Below, one piece after another: positions 10,947 through 22,166 of a DNA stretch of 64,000 nt. Both the position numbers and the translations under genes were made by a program. The stretch's first letter is position 1. Each line of letters begins with the position of its first letter. The DNA is from Aquarana catesbeiana. Taxonomy: Eukaryota; Chordata; Amphibia; Anura; Ranidae. A model generated the notes under the pieces. It had not been told where the DNA came from. It saw nothing but the letters and a program-made list of their open reading frames with translations, and made no database searches. The DNA is taken from positions 221,218,757-221,282,756 of the forward strand of contig NC_133333.1 of the NCBI RefSeq assembly GCF_042186555.1, written 5' to 3'.

Positions 10947-11449
10947 TAGACACAGTCATAAAAAAGTGTAATAGGACTGCTCTTAGAGAATGAGTGTAGC
11001 TGCTGGCACTTCACTAGACATATAGTACATAAACATAAATAAACAATAGTGCAGCGCTAAAATAAAAAAAAAAAGTTCATAAGACAAAAAACATATTATT
11101 AGCTGGTGGTTCAGAGATATCGCTCTTGATACCACAAAGTTTTAAAATAAACCACTCTGACCAATATGCGATGTCAAGAGCGGTCTAAACGTAATAATAA
11201 AGTGAAAACAAAAAGTTAATAAATACAAAAGGTCAATAGTCCAATGAACAATAGTCTTTGTTGTGAAAAGATGAGTCAAAGCATGATGTGCAAAGCTACC
11301 AGAAAATGTGGACTCATATACTGCAAGTATTGAGTGAGACACGCAGTTAAAGGGTAACTCCACTTTCGTAGGGGAAAAAAATAGCAAATAAAGAAAAAAT
11401 AATTTAGCGTGTACAGTTGCGATACAAGTCATATTGTAATTGAATGTTC
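10947..11449. other. Unassigned AT-rich sequence
   Basis: No gene is seen. Near 11347 the sequence TTAAAGGGTAACTCCACTTT resembles the left end of a TTAA-type MITE seen elsewhere in the window, but no right end is found before the piggyBac element begins. Confidence 0.45.
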
Positions 11450-12649
11450 TTAACTAGTTGCCGACCGCCGCACGCCGATGTACGTCGGAAGAATGGCACA
11501 GGCAGGCATAAGGGCTTACTTGTACGTCCCTGCCTCCCAGCGGGTGGGGGGCCCGATCGGGCCCCCCCGGTGCCTGCGGCGGTCGGATTGGTTACAGGAG
11601 CGATCCGTGCTGAGGGGGAAGCCACAGATTCATGGCCACCCCCTCATGATCGCTCCCGACGAATGGAATGCTTCCTCTGCTTCTGTAATGTAAACAGAAG
11701 CAGAGGAAGTGATGTCATCTCTCCTCGTGTCGGTCTTTCACCCCCCCTGCACCCCCTGTCACAGTGACACCAATAGCATTTTTTATTTTTTTACTGATTA
11801 CTGCATTGGTGTCATTTTTGACTGTTATAAGTGTTAGAGCAGTTAGTGGTAGGCCCTTTTAGGTCTAGGGTTCCCCCCTAATAAAGGTTTAACCCCTTGA
11901 TCACCCCCTGTCGCCAGTGTCACCAAGCAATCTTTTTTCTGATCGCCGTATTAGTGTCACAGGTGACGCTAGTTAGCCAGGTAAGTATTTAGGTTCACCG
12001 TCAGCTTTTTATAGCGTCAGGGACCCCCATACACTACCTAGTAAGGGTTTTAACCCCCTGATTGCCCCCTAGTTAACCCTTTCACCAGTGATCACCGTAT
12101 AACTGTTACGGGTGACGCTGGTTAGCTAGTTTGTTTTTTATAGTGTCAGGGCACCCGCCGTTTATTACCCAATAAAGGTTTAACCCCCTGATCGCCCAGT
12201 GGGTGATATCAGTTAGGTTTTAGCGTCAGATAGGGTCTGCGTCGCCCCAGGCAGCGTCAGATTAGTGCCAGTACCACTAACACCCACGCATGCAGCATAC
12301 ACCTCCCTTAGTGGTATAGTATCTGAACGGATCGATATCTGATCTGATCAGATCTATACTAGCGTCCCCAGCAGTTTAGGGTTCCCAAAAACGCAGTGTT
12401 AGCGGGATCAGCCCAGATACCTGCTAGCACCTGCGTTTTGCCCCTCCGTCCAGCCCACCCAAGCGCAGTATCAATTGATCACTGTCACTTACAAAACACT
12501 AAACACACATAACTGCAGCGTTCGCAGAGTCAGGCCTGATCCCTGCGATCACTAACAGTTTTTTGGTTGCGTTTGTTACAGTTGCTGACAGCCTAGGAGC
12601 TTTTTTACCTGTGAGTCTCACTACTGTACCAGTAAATTTACAGCCCAAA

Positions 12650-13850
12650 ATGGAAAATCGAAGTCACAGTAGTGAAGAGGCCCACACGTTTCTGAGCATG
12701 ACAGATAGTGAAGAGGAAGTCACTCAGCTGTCAGATTCAGGCTCAGAATACGATCCTGTAGACAGCAATGGCTCCATGACAGATAGCTCTGACAACGGAG
12801 TTGTGGTCCCTGCCAAGGTCAGGCGTACCAGACCCCAAACTTCTTCTTCTGTCCTTGATGTGCAAGAACCGCAGGGCTCTCTTATGGAGCAGAGAAGTAC
12901 TAGCGCCGCTATTCCTTCTGGTGACTTTGCAAGCAACCAGCGGCCTAGTACACCCTGGTCGTACATTCAGAACTGCAGTAACACTTGGTGACGTGGCGAG
13001 TCCCATAAGTGCAGTTCAAGCTGGCGAGGTGGCAAGCACAAGTAGTGTCCCACTGCCACCAAGAAGAAGACAAAGACAGGCCCGTCATGCCCATAGTGTC
13101 CTTCCTGCAGAATTCGCCAATCCTAATTGGGAGCCCACCACTTCTGCAGCACCCGTATTTCCCCATTCACTGGCCAACCCGGCATTCAGGTGGAAACAGT
13201 TGATTTTATGTCACTTGATTTTTATTTCGCTGTTTTTCACCGAAGATCTCTATAGAGCTATTGTGAACCAATTAATTTGTATGCTGGTCAATTCATCGCC
13301 GCTAATCCCCAGTCCTCTCTTGCCAGAGATTGGAAACCAATTACGGTTTCCGAATTTAAGACCTTTCTGGGCCTATCCCTTGACATGGGCATAGTTAAAA
13401 TGAGTACGTTGCGGTCAAATTGGTCCACTGACCCAATTTACCATATGCCCGTGTTCTCTGCTTCCATGGCCAGGGCACGATACGAGCAGATCTTGCAGTC
13501 CATGCACTTCAATGACAATTAACAATTGTCATCCTCGTGGAGATCCTGGATACGATCGGCTCTACAAAATTCGGCCCCTCGTAAACCACTTCAACCAACG
13601 TTTTGCAGACTTGTTTACTCTACATCAAGTTGTCTGCGTTGATGAATCCCTGATTAAGTTTTCTGGCCGCTTGTCATTCAAACAGTACCTTCCCAGCAAG
13701 CATGCCAGATACGGGGTCAAGATGTATAAGCTCTGTGACAGGGCCACAGGCTATACATGTAGTTTTATGGTTTACGAGGGAAGAGATAGTCACGTAGAGC
13801 CGACAAACTTCTACGCTACCTACGCTAAAACTAGTGGAGTTTTAGCGTAG
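12650..13850 (+). pseudogene. piggyBac-family transposase remnant
   Basis: The N-terminal acidic leader starts at the ATG at 12650 (MENRSHSSEEAHTFL) and contains many Ser, Asp and Glu residues. A frameshift near 12950 moves to the next frame (to about 13250) and a second moves to 13277-13522, where TEDLYRAIV and DPIYHMPVFS fit the piggyBac N-terminal conserved region. A third frame (13512-13850) holds CVDESLIKFSGR, the first catalytic Asp, and the following LPSKHARYGVKMYKL. The core is then cut short: after EGRDSHVEP the frame passes to a degenerate NFY motif and stops. PGBD-type transposases are normally about 550-600 residues, so the C-terminal half is missing. This is non-functional. Confidence 0.85.
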
Positions 13851-13851
13851 G
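13819..13851. repeat. 14-bp perfect hairpin at end of transposase remnant
   Basis: CCTACGCTAAAACT is followed by the loop AGTGG and its exact reverse complement. It sits at the point where the transposase reading frame breaks off, so it may mark a deletion or inversion junction. Confidence 0.8.
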
Positions 13852-13859
13852 GTACAGCA

Positions 13860-14125
13860 TTGCACAGACTAGGCACACTTTCACAGGGTCTCCCAAGATG
13901 CCATCGAACCTGGAACCGAACCGTTACAGTTACAGTTACAAATAAAAGTGTCAAAAAAAAAAAGTAAAAAATAAAAAAAAAAACACAAAAAAATATAAAA
14001 TAAAAAAAACAAAAATAGTTTAATAATAATTTTATTGTTCTCTCTCTCTCTATTCTCTCTCTGTTGGTCTGCTCTTTTTTACTGTATTCTATCCTGCAAT
14101 GTTTTATTGTTATTATGTTTTATCA
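13860..14125. other. A-rich then T-rich low-complexity sequence
   Basis: A poly-A/AAATA stretch (about 13940-14020) is followed by CT- and T-rich sequence. No gene is seen. It joins the piggyBac transposase remnant to the 357-bp array. Confidence 0.6.
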
Positions 14126-15216
14126 TGTTTGCTTTTCAGGTATGTAATTTTTTTATACTTTATGTTTATTGTTTTTTCTTGTTAACCATTTTTTTGTTTT
14201 CAGGTACGCCATTCAGCTGCAGCGCGGATTTATTTATCTTGACAGCAACAGCGTTTGCTCCCACGATACATAAAGCCGTGACTCCAGCGCTGTCGGAGGT
14301 GATTTCACCACCACAGTTAAAAAAAGAGCATATATGCCGAAGCATGGGGGGCAGCAGGGGTACGAGGAGCGATTTTCTCCTAACTTTTGTGGCGGATGCC
14401 CTCATGCTTCGGCATATATATATTTTAGGCACAGGTTGCGTTTAAAAAATGTTTTATTTTTTAATATGATTTTTTTTTATTTGCTTTGCAGGTATGGTAA
14501 GTCTTACTGTTATACTGTAATGTTACTTTGTTTTATTGTTAACCATCATTTGCTTAACAGGTACGCCATTCAACTGCAGCGTGGATTTATTTATCTTGAT
14601 AGCAACAGCGTTTGCTCCCACGATACATAAAGCCGTGACTCCAGCGCTGTCGGTGGTGATTTCACCACCACAGTTAAAAAAAGAGCATATATGCCGAAGC
14701 ATGGGGGGCAGCAGGGGTGGAGGAGCGATTTTCTCCTAACTTTTGTGGTGGATGCCCTCATGCTTCTGCATATATATATTTTAGGCACAGGTTGCGTTTA
14801 AAAAATGTTTTATTTTTTACTATGATTTTTTTTTATTTGCTTTGCAGGTATGGTAAGTCTTACTGTTATACTGTAATGTTACTTTGTTTTATTGTTAACC
14901 ATCATTTGCTTAACAGGTACGCCATTCAACTGCAGCGTGGATTTATTTATCTTGATAGCAACAGCGTTTGCTCCCACGATACATAAAGCCGTGACTCCAG
15001 CGCTGTCGGTGGTGATTTCACCACCACAGTTAAAAAAAGAGCATATATGCCGAAGCATGGGGGCAGCAGGGGTGGAGGAGCGATTTGCTCCTAACTTTTG
15101 GGGCGGATGCCCCCATGCTTCAGCATATATATTTTTTAGGCACAGATTGCGTTAAAAAATGTTTTATTTTTTACTATGTTTTTTTTTTTGTATTTGCTTT
15201 GCAGATGTGGTAAGTC
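14126..15216. repeat. 357-bp tandem array (three copies, fourth beyond the Harbinger element)
   Basis: The landmark GTACGCCATTCA recurs at 14204, 14561 and 14917 (spacing 357 and 356 bp), and a diverged fourth copy is at 22987. Each unit holds a T-rich stretch ending in CAG before GTACGCC, and an inverted pair (ATATGCCGAAGCATG and its mirror) that forms a hairpin of about 80 nt. Frames of 88-98 codons recur in each unit on both strands but match no domain I know. The unit is also present in both copies of the duplication at 22850-27546. Confidence 0.9.
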
Positions 15217-15693
15217 TTATACCCCATACACACGGTCGGACTTTGTTCGGACATCCCGACAACAAAATCCTAGGATTTTTTCTGACGGATGTTGGCTCAA
15301 ACTTGTTTTGCCTACACACGGTCGCACAAAGTTGTCGGAATTTCCGATCGCCAACAACGCGGTGACGTACACCACGTACGACGAGACTAGAAAAGGCCAG
15401 TTCAGAACCAAGCGCGGCACCCTTTGGGCTCCTTTTGCTAATCTCGTGTTAGTAAAAGTTTGGTGAGAGACAATTCGCGCTTTTTCAGAATCGTGGCTTT
15501 CAGATCGTTTTCTGCCCTTCAGTTTGTGCTTGTGGGTTTGTATCTGCTCTTCAGTGCGTGCAGTCAGTTCGTATCGGAGTGTTCTGTGCGATCTTGCCCA
15601 CTCGTTGCTGTTTTTCAGGTCGCTCTTCACAGGCCTTGCTGTTCTTCAGTGCGTTCTGTTACTTCGTTCTGAGCAGCCGACCGTTTTCTAGCC

Positions 15694-16170
15694 ATGTTTC
15701 GTATGCGTACTCCTCGTAGAGTTCGTGCTGTGCGGGGGCTTGGTGTTGGGGTCCTGACCTTGACACAAGTCCAGTCCATGAACAGGGTGGGGAGGAGTTC
15801 ATGGACCAAGAATTGGTTGCTTCAGTGTGACCAGTTCTGTCATATGCCTTTGCTCCGTGAGATCCGTGAGAATAATCCTGGTGATTTCAGGAACTTTCTC
15901 AGGATGACGGACCCCGTGTTTCACAGTTTGTTGGCTTTGCTGACCCCTTATATCAGCAGTCAGGATACCTGCATGAGGCAAGCCATCACTCCGGAGCAGA
16001 GGTTGGTCGCTACCTTGCGGTATGTGGCCACAGGGAGAAGCCTGCAGGACCTCAAGTTCCCGACAGGCATCTCCCCCCAGGCTCTTCTTTGTGGACATTT
16101 ACTGCTTGTGTTTGTTTTAGCTGACCCTGACAGAAATGTGTGGAGTCCAGAAAATGTCGTGATTGAGTAA
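15694..16170 (+). pseudogene. HARBI1-like Harbinger nuclease, N-terminal part only
   Basis: From the ATG at 15694 the frame encodes about 130 residues typical of the HARBI1 N-terminal region. It includes FRNFLRMTDPVFHSLL, then QDTCMRQAITPEQRLVATLR, YVATGRSLQDL and a KFPTGIS motif. After this point (about 16085) the sequence diverges and the frame ends at 16170 without any DDE catalytic motif. Full HARBI1-family nucleases are about 350 residues, so the catalytic two-thirds is missing. No separate exon encoding it is seen elsewhere in the element. The protein would normally cut at TWA sites with a Myb-like partner. Confidence 0.85.
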
Positions 16171-16184
16171 CCTTATACAAAGCA

Positions 16185-16300
16185 CTGTTGGCTGTTATTT
16201 ACTAAATGCAAAGACACTTTTCACTACAAGTGCACTTGCAACTGCACTGAAACTGCACTTGTAGTGCAAAGTGGATTTGCCCTTAGGAAATTACCCCCAT
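16185..16300. mobile_element. Small palindromic MITE
   Basis: The arms TTTCACTACAAGTGCACTTG and GCACTTGTAGTGCAAAGTGG are inverted around a short loop. The flanks TTTACTAAATGCAAA and GGATTTGCCCTTAGG resemble the family at 42740-42957. It is non-coding and lies just after the broken nuclease frame. Confidence 0.6.
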
Positions 16301-16652
16301 TTTCTCATAAAACAACAATTACATCACCCCAAAAGTGTTGTAGCATTGAGACAATAATCCACACATTCTTGATGAGCAATCTTTTTATTACCTGCACAAT
16401 CACATGTGCATTTACCAAAGGTTTTTCTGACAAACCAACATGTTTGTTGTATAACAATTTTTGTGGTGTCATTATCCAAAATCAAAATGTGCATTTTATA
16501 GAAAACAGGCCTGTGTAAAACCCACAAGAAAGACACAAATCTTGATCTTACAAAGTTCACATTTGGTAGAACTGGAAGGCAATATCAGACATGAGTATTT
16601 AGGAACTGTGTTTGATATTGCGTTCAGATGGGGGGAAATCACCCCAAGAAAA

Positions 16653-16873
16653 GCCAAATTTGGAAGATGCACACAAATTTCACAATGTCAACATGTGCTA
16701 GCTGCCATCACGGGGGATCAAGGGACGTGTTTTGGGGGAGAAACACCTTCCTCAACGCGACTTTATTATTGAGGAAGGGGTTGCACCCCCAAAACGCTTC
16801 CATTGATCTCCCGTGATGGCAGATAGCACATGTTGGCACACTGTGTGCATCCTCCAAATTTGGCTTTGGGAAA
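16653..16873. repeat. Long inverted repeat (about 100-bp arms)
   Basis: The left arm (about 16653-16755) includes TGCCATCACGGGGGATCAA and TTCCTCAA. The right arm (about 16769-16873) is its imperfect reverse complement. The loop is only about 13 nt. The repeat lies between the nuclease fragment and the Myb-like gene, in what would be the 3' untranslated region of the latter. Confidence 0.8.
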
Positions 16874-16939
16874 AATCACAAAAACATTGCGCACATTGTA
16901 GCACACAAAAGAAGAAAGTGATTTGTAGGGGCTTTAAAC

Positions 16940-18244
16940 TCACCCCAAAACATCAATGATGTTTTTATATTTTGGAATAACATCATTGATGTTTTGCTTG
17001 ATGTTTTCCAATTGTAAATTACACCCCATGATCTCCCCGATCAGGATCTGGGCACTTTCTGATGTGAAAGGATCTTCATCCACACCATCACGATCACCTA
17101 AAAAGAGAGGAAACCCAAAAAAAATTAGGTCTAAAAAATATGCCGCCATCCATCTCTTATCTGAGCCTGTGGTTGCAGACACTCACCTGTTGTGGTGACT
17201 AGCTCCACCACGTCTTCTTCCTCCTGCTCATCTTGTGTTGGGGGGATTTCCCCTTCTTCCGGGGGGGGGCTCTGGTCTCCTCGGATGAGGGGTGTCCTCC
17301 GAGTCTTTTCTCCCCTATGTAAAACAAAAATGGTATAATTAGCACACAGATATTTGATGGCAGAACTATAAAGATGAAACATTGCTTGGAAGTGGGGTAC
17401 AATTGTCTATTTTAGCCGAGTTCCAAGATGTAGCTTTTTTAGTGTCCTTTGTCAACCTGCAATACTTTACCTGTTTAGTACAAGCTTCACAGATGTAGCC
17501 CCCCCTATAGTATACACTGGAGCACCTGTGTGCCCCCCCTAATAAAAATGGTGTTTTTGTGTCCCACACTAGTGCTCCAGTGTCCAGATGTGAAAACAGC
17601 TGCTCAGTGTCCTCTCCTTACACACAATCTAGTTTGCATTTCATTCTAGTAACAAAGCCATCTACACAACCCAATTCTTTGAAGCCAAGTATAGGGCCTC
17701 AAAATGGTGGCCAAATGCATATGGCCTAAACAATGGTATTTTATCGTCCGAAATAAAAATGTGTGATCCGAACGAATAATGTGCCCATGAACATGAAAGT
17801 TGCCATTTTAAACTGTACAACAGTTCCTAAAAGCACATGGAGCAGCACGAACGTAATAAACACAAAAAGAATAGGAACACAGCACAAATACTTACTTTTT
17901 TGCAGCACTCTCCGGATCTTTCTGTACTGCTCATGTTCTCGTAATTTCAGGTCCGACCACCGCTTCCTGAGCTGATCTTTCGATCGTCGTACCCCGAATT
18001 TCCGGTGCAGACTCCTGACCACTTTCGCCATGACCTTGGCCTTTCGGACATTGGGGTTGGGGTAAGGCCCATGCTTTCCATCATAGTCGGCCTTCTTCAG
18101 GATGTCCACCATCTCCAACATCTCCCCAAAGGACATATTTGAGTCCTTTAATCTCCTTCTGGATTGGGACGTTTCAGGCTCCGGCCTTTCCTCCTCCTCC
18201 TCCTCGTTGCTGTAATTAGCACGATCCTGCTGTCTATCCGCCAT
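16940..18244 (-). CDS. Myb/SANT-like DNA-binding protein of the Harbinger element (three exons, one frameshift)
   Basis: I model three coding exons on the minus strand: 18244-17896, 17314-17187 and 17097-16940, each bounded by GT/AG sites (donors GTAAGT and GTGAGT; acceptors CATAG and TTTAG). Exon 1 starts at ATG 18244 with an acidic leader, then a Myb/SANT-like trihelix around MLEMVDILKKADYDGKHGPY to RSKDQLRKRWSDLKLREH. Exon 2 encodes a Pro/Glu-rich acidic linker (EEGEIPPTQDEQEEEDVVEL). Exon 3 encodes a helical tail ending in KYKNIIDVLG and a stop. Exons 2 and 3 join in phase, but joining exons 1 and 2 needs a one-base shift, perhaps in the A run at the donor. A candidate poly(A) signal is AATAAA on the minus strand near 16384. 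In known Harbinger systems a Myb-like partner brings the nuclease to the nucleus and to the ends. That role is inferred here. Confidence 0.72.
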
Positions 18245-18527
18245 GTGCTCTTCCTCCACTGCGCCGAACGAAAAGGGGCGGGGAATAGAATAGAAAGAAC
18301 GTCAGGGGCGGGCGGAGTTATACGCATGCGCAGTGTGTATAAATCGTAACGCGCGCGTCTTATGTACGATCTGTGAGCGGAGGAAGGAGCATCGGAGACG
18401 CCGATCGTGCTAACGAAGGTAGGATCTAAACTTGGGCCTATACTGCTTTGAAATGGAAGCCTATATTGTAACAAGATTAGGGGAGTTTGGCCTGACATTA
18501 GGGTTTGTCTTGTGTTGTGTCTTGCAG
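18245..18527. promoter_or_regulatory. Divergent CpG-rich promoter between the Myb-like and MADF genes
   Basis: The two genes start less than 0.3 kb apart on opposite strands. The interval is CpG-rich and contains ACGCATGCGCAG (about 18321), close to the NRF1 consensus, and a TATAAAT element near 18336. A 5' untranslated intron of the MADF gene is likely, with donor GAAG/GTAGGA at 18418/18419 and acceptor TTGCAG at 18522-18527, just before the MADF start codon. Confidence 0.55.
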
Positions 18528-18532
18528 AGAAA

Positions 18533-19600
18533 ATGGATGGGTTCAATGACCACAATTTCCTGCCCCTGTTCATAGACAAGTACAGGGAGCTGCCCTGTCT
18601 GTGGCAAGTGAGACACCCCCACTATAACCACAAACAGAAGAGGCAGGCAGCGCTGGAGAAACTGCTGGAGTTGGTGAAGCCGGTGGTCCCCACAGCAACC
18701 ATCCCCTATTTAAAAGCTAAAATTGGTGGCCTGAGGAGCACATATCTGAGGGAGCGCAAGAAGGTCACAGATTCCCAGAGGTCCGGAGCTGCAGCAGATG
18801 ACGTTTATGTCCCCAGGCTGTGGTACTATGAGAGACTGCGATTTCTGTCAGACCACACTGAAGTCAGGGAATCCCTCTCCACTCTTCCTTCCACGCTTCC
18901 TTCCACCCTATCTTCCACCTCAGCTGAGGCTTCCGATGTCCAACCTGGGCCTTCCAGCCAGGAAGAAGTGGAGGAGCCCAGCTGGAGTCAGGTATAGCAT
19001 TGTTCTACAGATTTCAGGACAATAAATAAATGATGTTTACTAGATGTTATTATTGATCATTAATTGCTGATTAAAAAAAGTGGTGGGCACCCAAAATTGG
19101 GACAAGAATGCAAAATGCTGGGCTCAGAAGGATAGTCTGTTATATTTGTTAACATTCAATTTGCAGCAGTCAGGAGGTGAAAATTGTGTACGATTGATGA
19201 AAACAATACTAAAACTATGGTGTCCTTTTATGAAACTGAGATCAGCGGCGATCCCAAGTCTCACCGCTGATCTCAGCTCATTACCAGTTTATGAAACTGA
19301 GATAATCAGCAGAGAACATGTTCTCCGCTGATTATCTCAGCACAGTGAGAATTTGTAACTGACTTCACAGAAACGGCCAGTTTATGAAGGTGCGATCTCC
19401 GCACCTCATTGGCGATCTGTGGCAGGATTCTCACTTTCTGATTCACCATTTCAGAAGTGGAGAATCAGAGTGAGAAGCCTGAAACTGGCAGATATTCTGT
19501 AGAAAGAAAGAAGTCTTTTGACTTCTTTCTTTCACCAAACAGTCAGAGCACACCTTCCCCACCATTACACACCCCAAAACCAGCAGGATAGGAATTTATA

Positions 19601-19683
<83 letters not shown>

Positions 19684-19710
19684 TATATATATATATATAT
19701 ATATATATGC

Positions 19711-19748
<38 letters not shown>

Positions 19749-21821
19749 ATATATATATATATATATACACATATATATATATATATATATATGTATATAC
19801 ATATATATATAAATATACATCTATATATAGCTATATATATATATAGATACATATATCTATATATATATAGCTATATATATCTATATATAGCTATATATAT
19901 TTTTTTAGATGTTCACGTCTCTGGCTGGGTTCACACTTGTGCGATGCGTGAACCAGCGTGATTCCTGTGCGGGTTTTCACATCGCACCTACATTGACATC
20001 TGCGCAGCACTGCGGGTGTCAATGTAAAGTTAATGACACCCCCAGATCATTTCACAGATCGCAGTGCGAACTATGTAATGGTGCAGGAATCGGATCGCAT
20101 GGGTGTTCACACCCATGCGATCCGATTCCAGTGCGGACCAAATAAAGGGTCCTGTACCATTTTGGTGCAAATGCAATATGATTTAGGGCCAGTTCCCACT
20201 GCTGCGGTGTCCGAGATCGGATGTGATTCGCACCGCAGTGCAAAATCACATCCGATCTCTATGCGATGCGATTTCAGCCATACAGATAGTATTGCTAAAT
20301 TTGCATTGCCCTCGGACCATACTCTTACAGGACCCTTTTTTTGGTCCACAGCAGAATCGGATCGCATGGGTGTTCACACCCATGCGATTCGATTACTGTC
20401 CGAGTTTGCAGATCGCATTGCGATATGCGAACTGATTTGGGGGTGTTGTTAACTTTTAGGCCCAGTTCACACTTGTGCGATGCCGGACATCGCACAGGCA
20501 TCGCATGTTATTCGCAGCACACTGCCATTCACATTACATGCGATGTCTGTGCGGTGCAATATCAGCTGTACAGATAGTATGGCTGATATCGCACCGCATT
20601 CGGTGCAAACACGCACAGGACCCTTTTTTCTGTTCGGACCAGAATCGGATCGCATGTGTGTTCACACATATGCGATCCGATTCATGTCCGAACTGTCAGT
20701 TCGCAGTGCGATATGAAAGCTGATCTGGGGGTGTCGTTAACAATGTATTGACACTCCCCAGCGATTCGCATATGGCAGTGTGAACTGACATGCGAGTCGG
20801 TGCGATGCGGGAACCCGCAGTGGATTCGCAGTGTTCTCGCATCGCACCAGTTTATCAATTTTTATGTTTATCTATAATGAAATATATTTTAATTTATTAA
20901 TAAATATTTATACTTGTATACTTTATTAAAATTATTTTTTTAATGATTATAAATGTATTTTGCATTTATATGAATGGTGTATAGCTGCATTACATATGTG
21001 CATTACATTCATTTACTATACACCATTCACATTTAAATAGGGACATGTATGATCTTTAAATATTGATAAAAACAATGTTTTTTTTATAATTAGGTTAATG
21101 TATATTGTGTAGGGGGAATTTATCTTTATTATTTTATTAATATGTTGGGGAATAATGTGTGCTGATTTGTGTTAAACTTTTGTATTTTATGGTTCCTCAT
21201 ACTGTAATCCCGCTACATCATACGAGATTATAGTGAGAGGAGCCATTCTCAGGAGTTCCCGGCGTTTGTAGATCGCTCCTCAACTCAACATGAGAAGCGA
21301 TCTACACACTTTCATAAACAGGCACTCAGAGGAGAGCGATCTCCTCTGAGAATGCCTGAGAACTGAAAAGCGGTATTTTACCGCACTTTCATAAAAGGAC
21401 ACCTATGTCCCTTTTTCATACACAGGAAGACCTCAGCCAGGAGGAGGCTGTGGAATGTGGCAGTCAGGAGGAGGCGGGGATTAGTGGCAGCCAGGAGGAG
21501 GCGGGGCTAAGTGGCAGCCAAGAGAAGCCTGGGACAAGTCGCAGCCTGACTGAATCTCAGGTTCCTCCCCTCCACCTGCCATACAAAAGGGCCAGGAAGG
21601 CCACTCCCAGTCCTGTGCAGGATTCAGCATACAGGCTGATCCAGGAGGCTTCTGCATCCCTCAGAGCCTTCCCCAGTCCTGAAGAGGCCTTTGCCTGCAT
21701 GGCTGCCACCAAATTGCAGGGCATGCAGGAGGGTCAACGCAAGATCTCTGAGGACCTGATTTATAAAGTCCTACGTAAGGGGTTAGAGTGGGGAATTGAC
21801 ACACAAAACGGATGTCATTGA
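18533..21821 (+). CDS. MADF-domain DNA-binding protein (two coding exons)
   Basis: Exon A (18533-18991) starts at ATG and encodes a MADF (Myb/SANT-like) domain over residues about 8-105, from [18 protein letters not shown] to [16 protein letters not shown], then a Ser/Thr/Pro-rich stretch. It ends at CAG/GTATAG. Exon B (21426-21821) follows the acceptor TTTTTCATACACAG in phase 0 and encodes repeated SQEEAG motifs, a basic KRARKAT patch and a helical segment. The product is about 284 residues and uninterrupted. MADF proteins bind DNA, often with a C-terminal interaction domain; here it probably recognises element DNA. After a one-base shift near 21800 the sequence continues to a stop at 21910-21912 through a Pro-rich run and an AT-hook-like KRGRKTK, so the ancestral protein was probably about 30 residues longer. 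The intron (18992-21425) contains a TA microsatellite and MITEs. Confidence 0.8.
19600..19905. repeat. (TA)n microsatellite
   Basis: About 300 bp of TA dinucleotides with occasional GC, GT and CT interruptions, inside the MADF intron. Frames of Tyr-Ile repeats on both strands are artefacts. Such tracts can extrude cruciforms and are prone to assembly length error. Confidence 0.95.
19923..20851. mobile_element. Pair of palindromic GCGATCCGATT MITE modules
   Basis: Two related modules begin GGGTTCACACTTGTGCGATG (about 19927) and CAGTTCACACTTGTGCGATG (about 20463). Both contain repeated inverted blocks such as CATGCGATCCGATT and AATCGGATCGCATG. The right end near 20850 reads GCATCGCACCAG. Multiple nested inverted repeats give high folding potential. 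There is no coding capacity, and the class (perhaps hAT-like) is uncertain. Confidence 0.6.
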
Positions 21822-21914
21822 GATCGACGATCCTCCTCCTCCTCCTGCTGCCACAACTCCACCACCACAGCCAAAGGCTGGAAGGAAGCGTGGAAGGAAG
21901 ACCAAAGAGTGATG

Positions 21915-22160
21915 ACCCTGGGTTCAGTCTGGTCTGACAGAAGATGCAGTCTCTCGTATGACCACAGCCTGGGGACATAGATGTCATCTGCTGCTTTCCG
22001 GATCTCTGGGACTTCTGGACCAGACTGCCCTCCCTTAGATATGGACTCCTCAGGCCACCAATTTTGCTTTTAAAAAATTGATGTGTGCCCTGGGGGTCCA
22101 AGGCTTCGCCCACTTCTGCAGTTTCTCCAGCGTTGCCTCCCTCTTTGTTTATAGTTGTGA
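21915..22160 (-). pseudogene. Antisense copy of the MADF exon
   Basis: Read on the minus strand, this stretch matches the MADF exon at roughly 18637-18872, including KIGGLRSPYLREG against [13 protein letters not shown], with frameshifts and about 15 percent divergence by eye. It starts immediately after the stop codon of the MADF gene's last exon and lies upstream of a poly(A) signal at 22167. It encodes no intact domain. Its position places an antisense MADF segment in the 3' untranslated region of the MADF transcript. Confidence 0.85.
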
Positions 22161-22166
22161 CCCCTT

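Larger units (their letters stand above)
11450..13857 (+). mobile_element. piggyBac-like element, copy A (5' end and transposase region)
   Basis: The left end is TTAA followed by CTAGTTGCCGACCGCC, a terminus shared with TTAA MITEs at 43243 and 47856 (reverse). A long 5' region (11450-12600) has repeated TAAAGGTTTAACCCC-like motifs and precedes a decayed piggyBac transposase. A related copy lies at 61200-63872. The right end is not certain. The A-rich stretch at 13930-14030, the 357-bp array and the tail at 23105-24352 may all belong to the same original element, which would then be much longer and interrupted by the Harbinger insertion. Confidence 0.75.

Noticed and set aside
14166..15155. 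Recurring frames of 65-98 codons as a gene family
   Set aside because: They exist only because the DNA is tandemly repeated, occur on both strands, and match no domain.
19543..19961. Open frames of 69-118 codons of Tyr/Ile repeats
   Set aside because: They are translations of a TA microsatellite in all frames and have no coding meaning.
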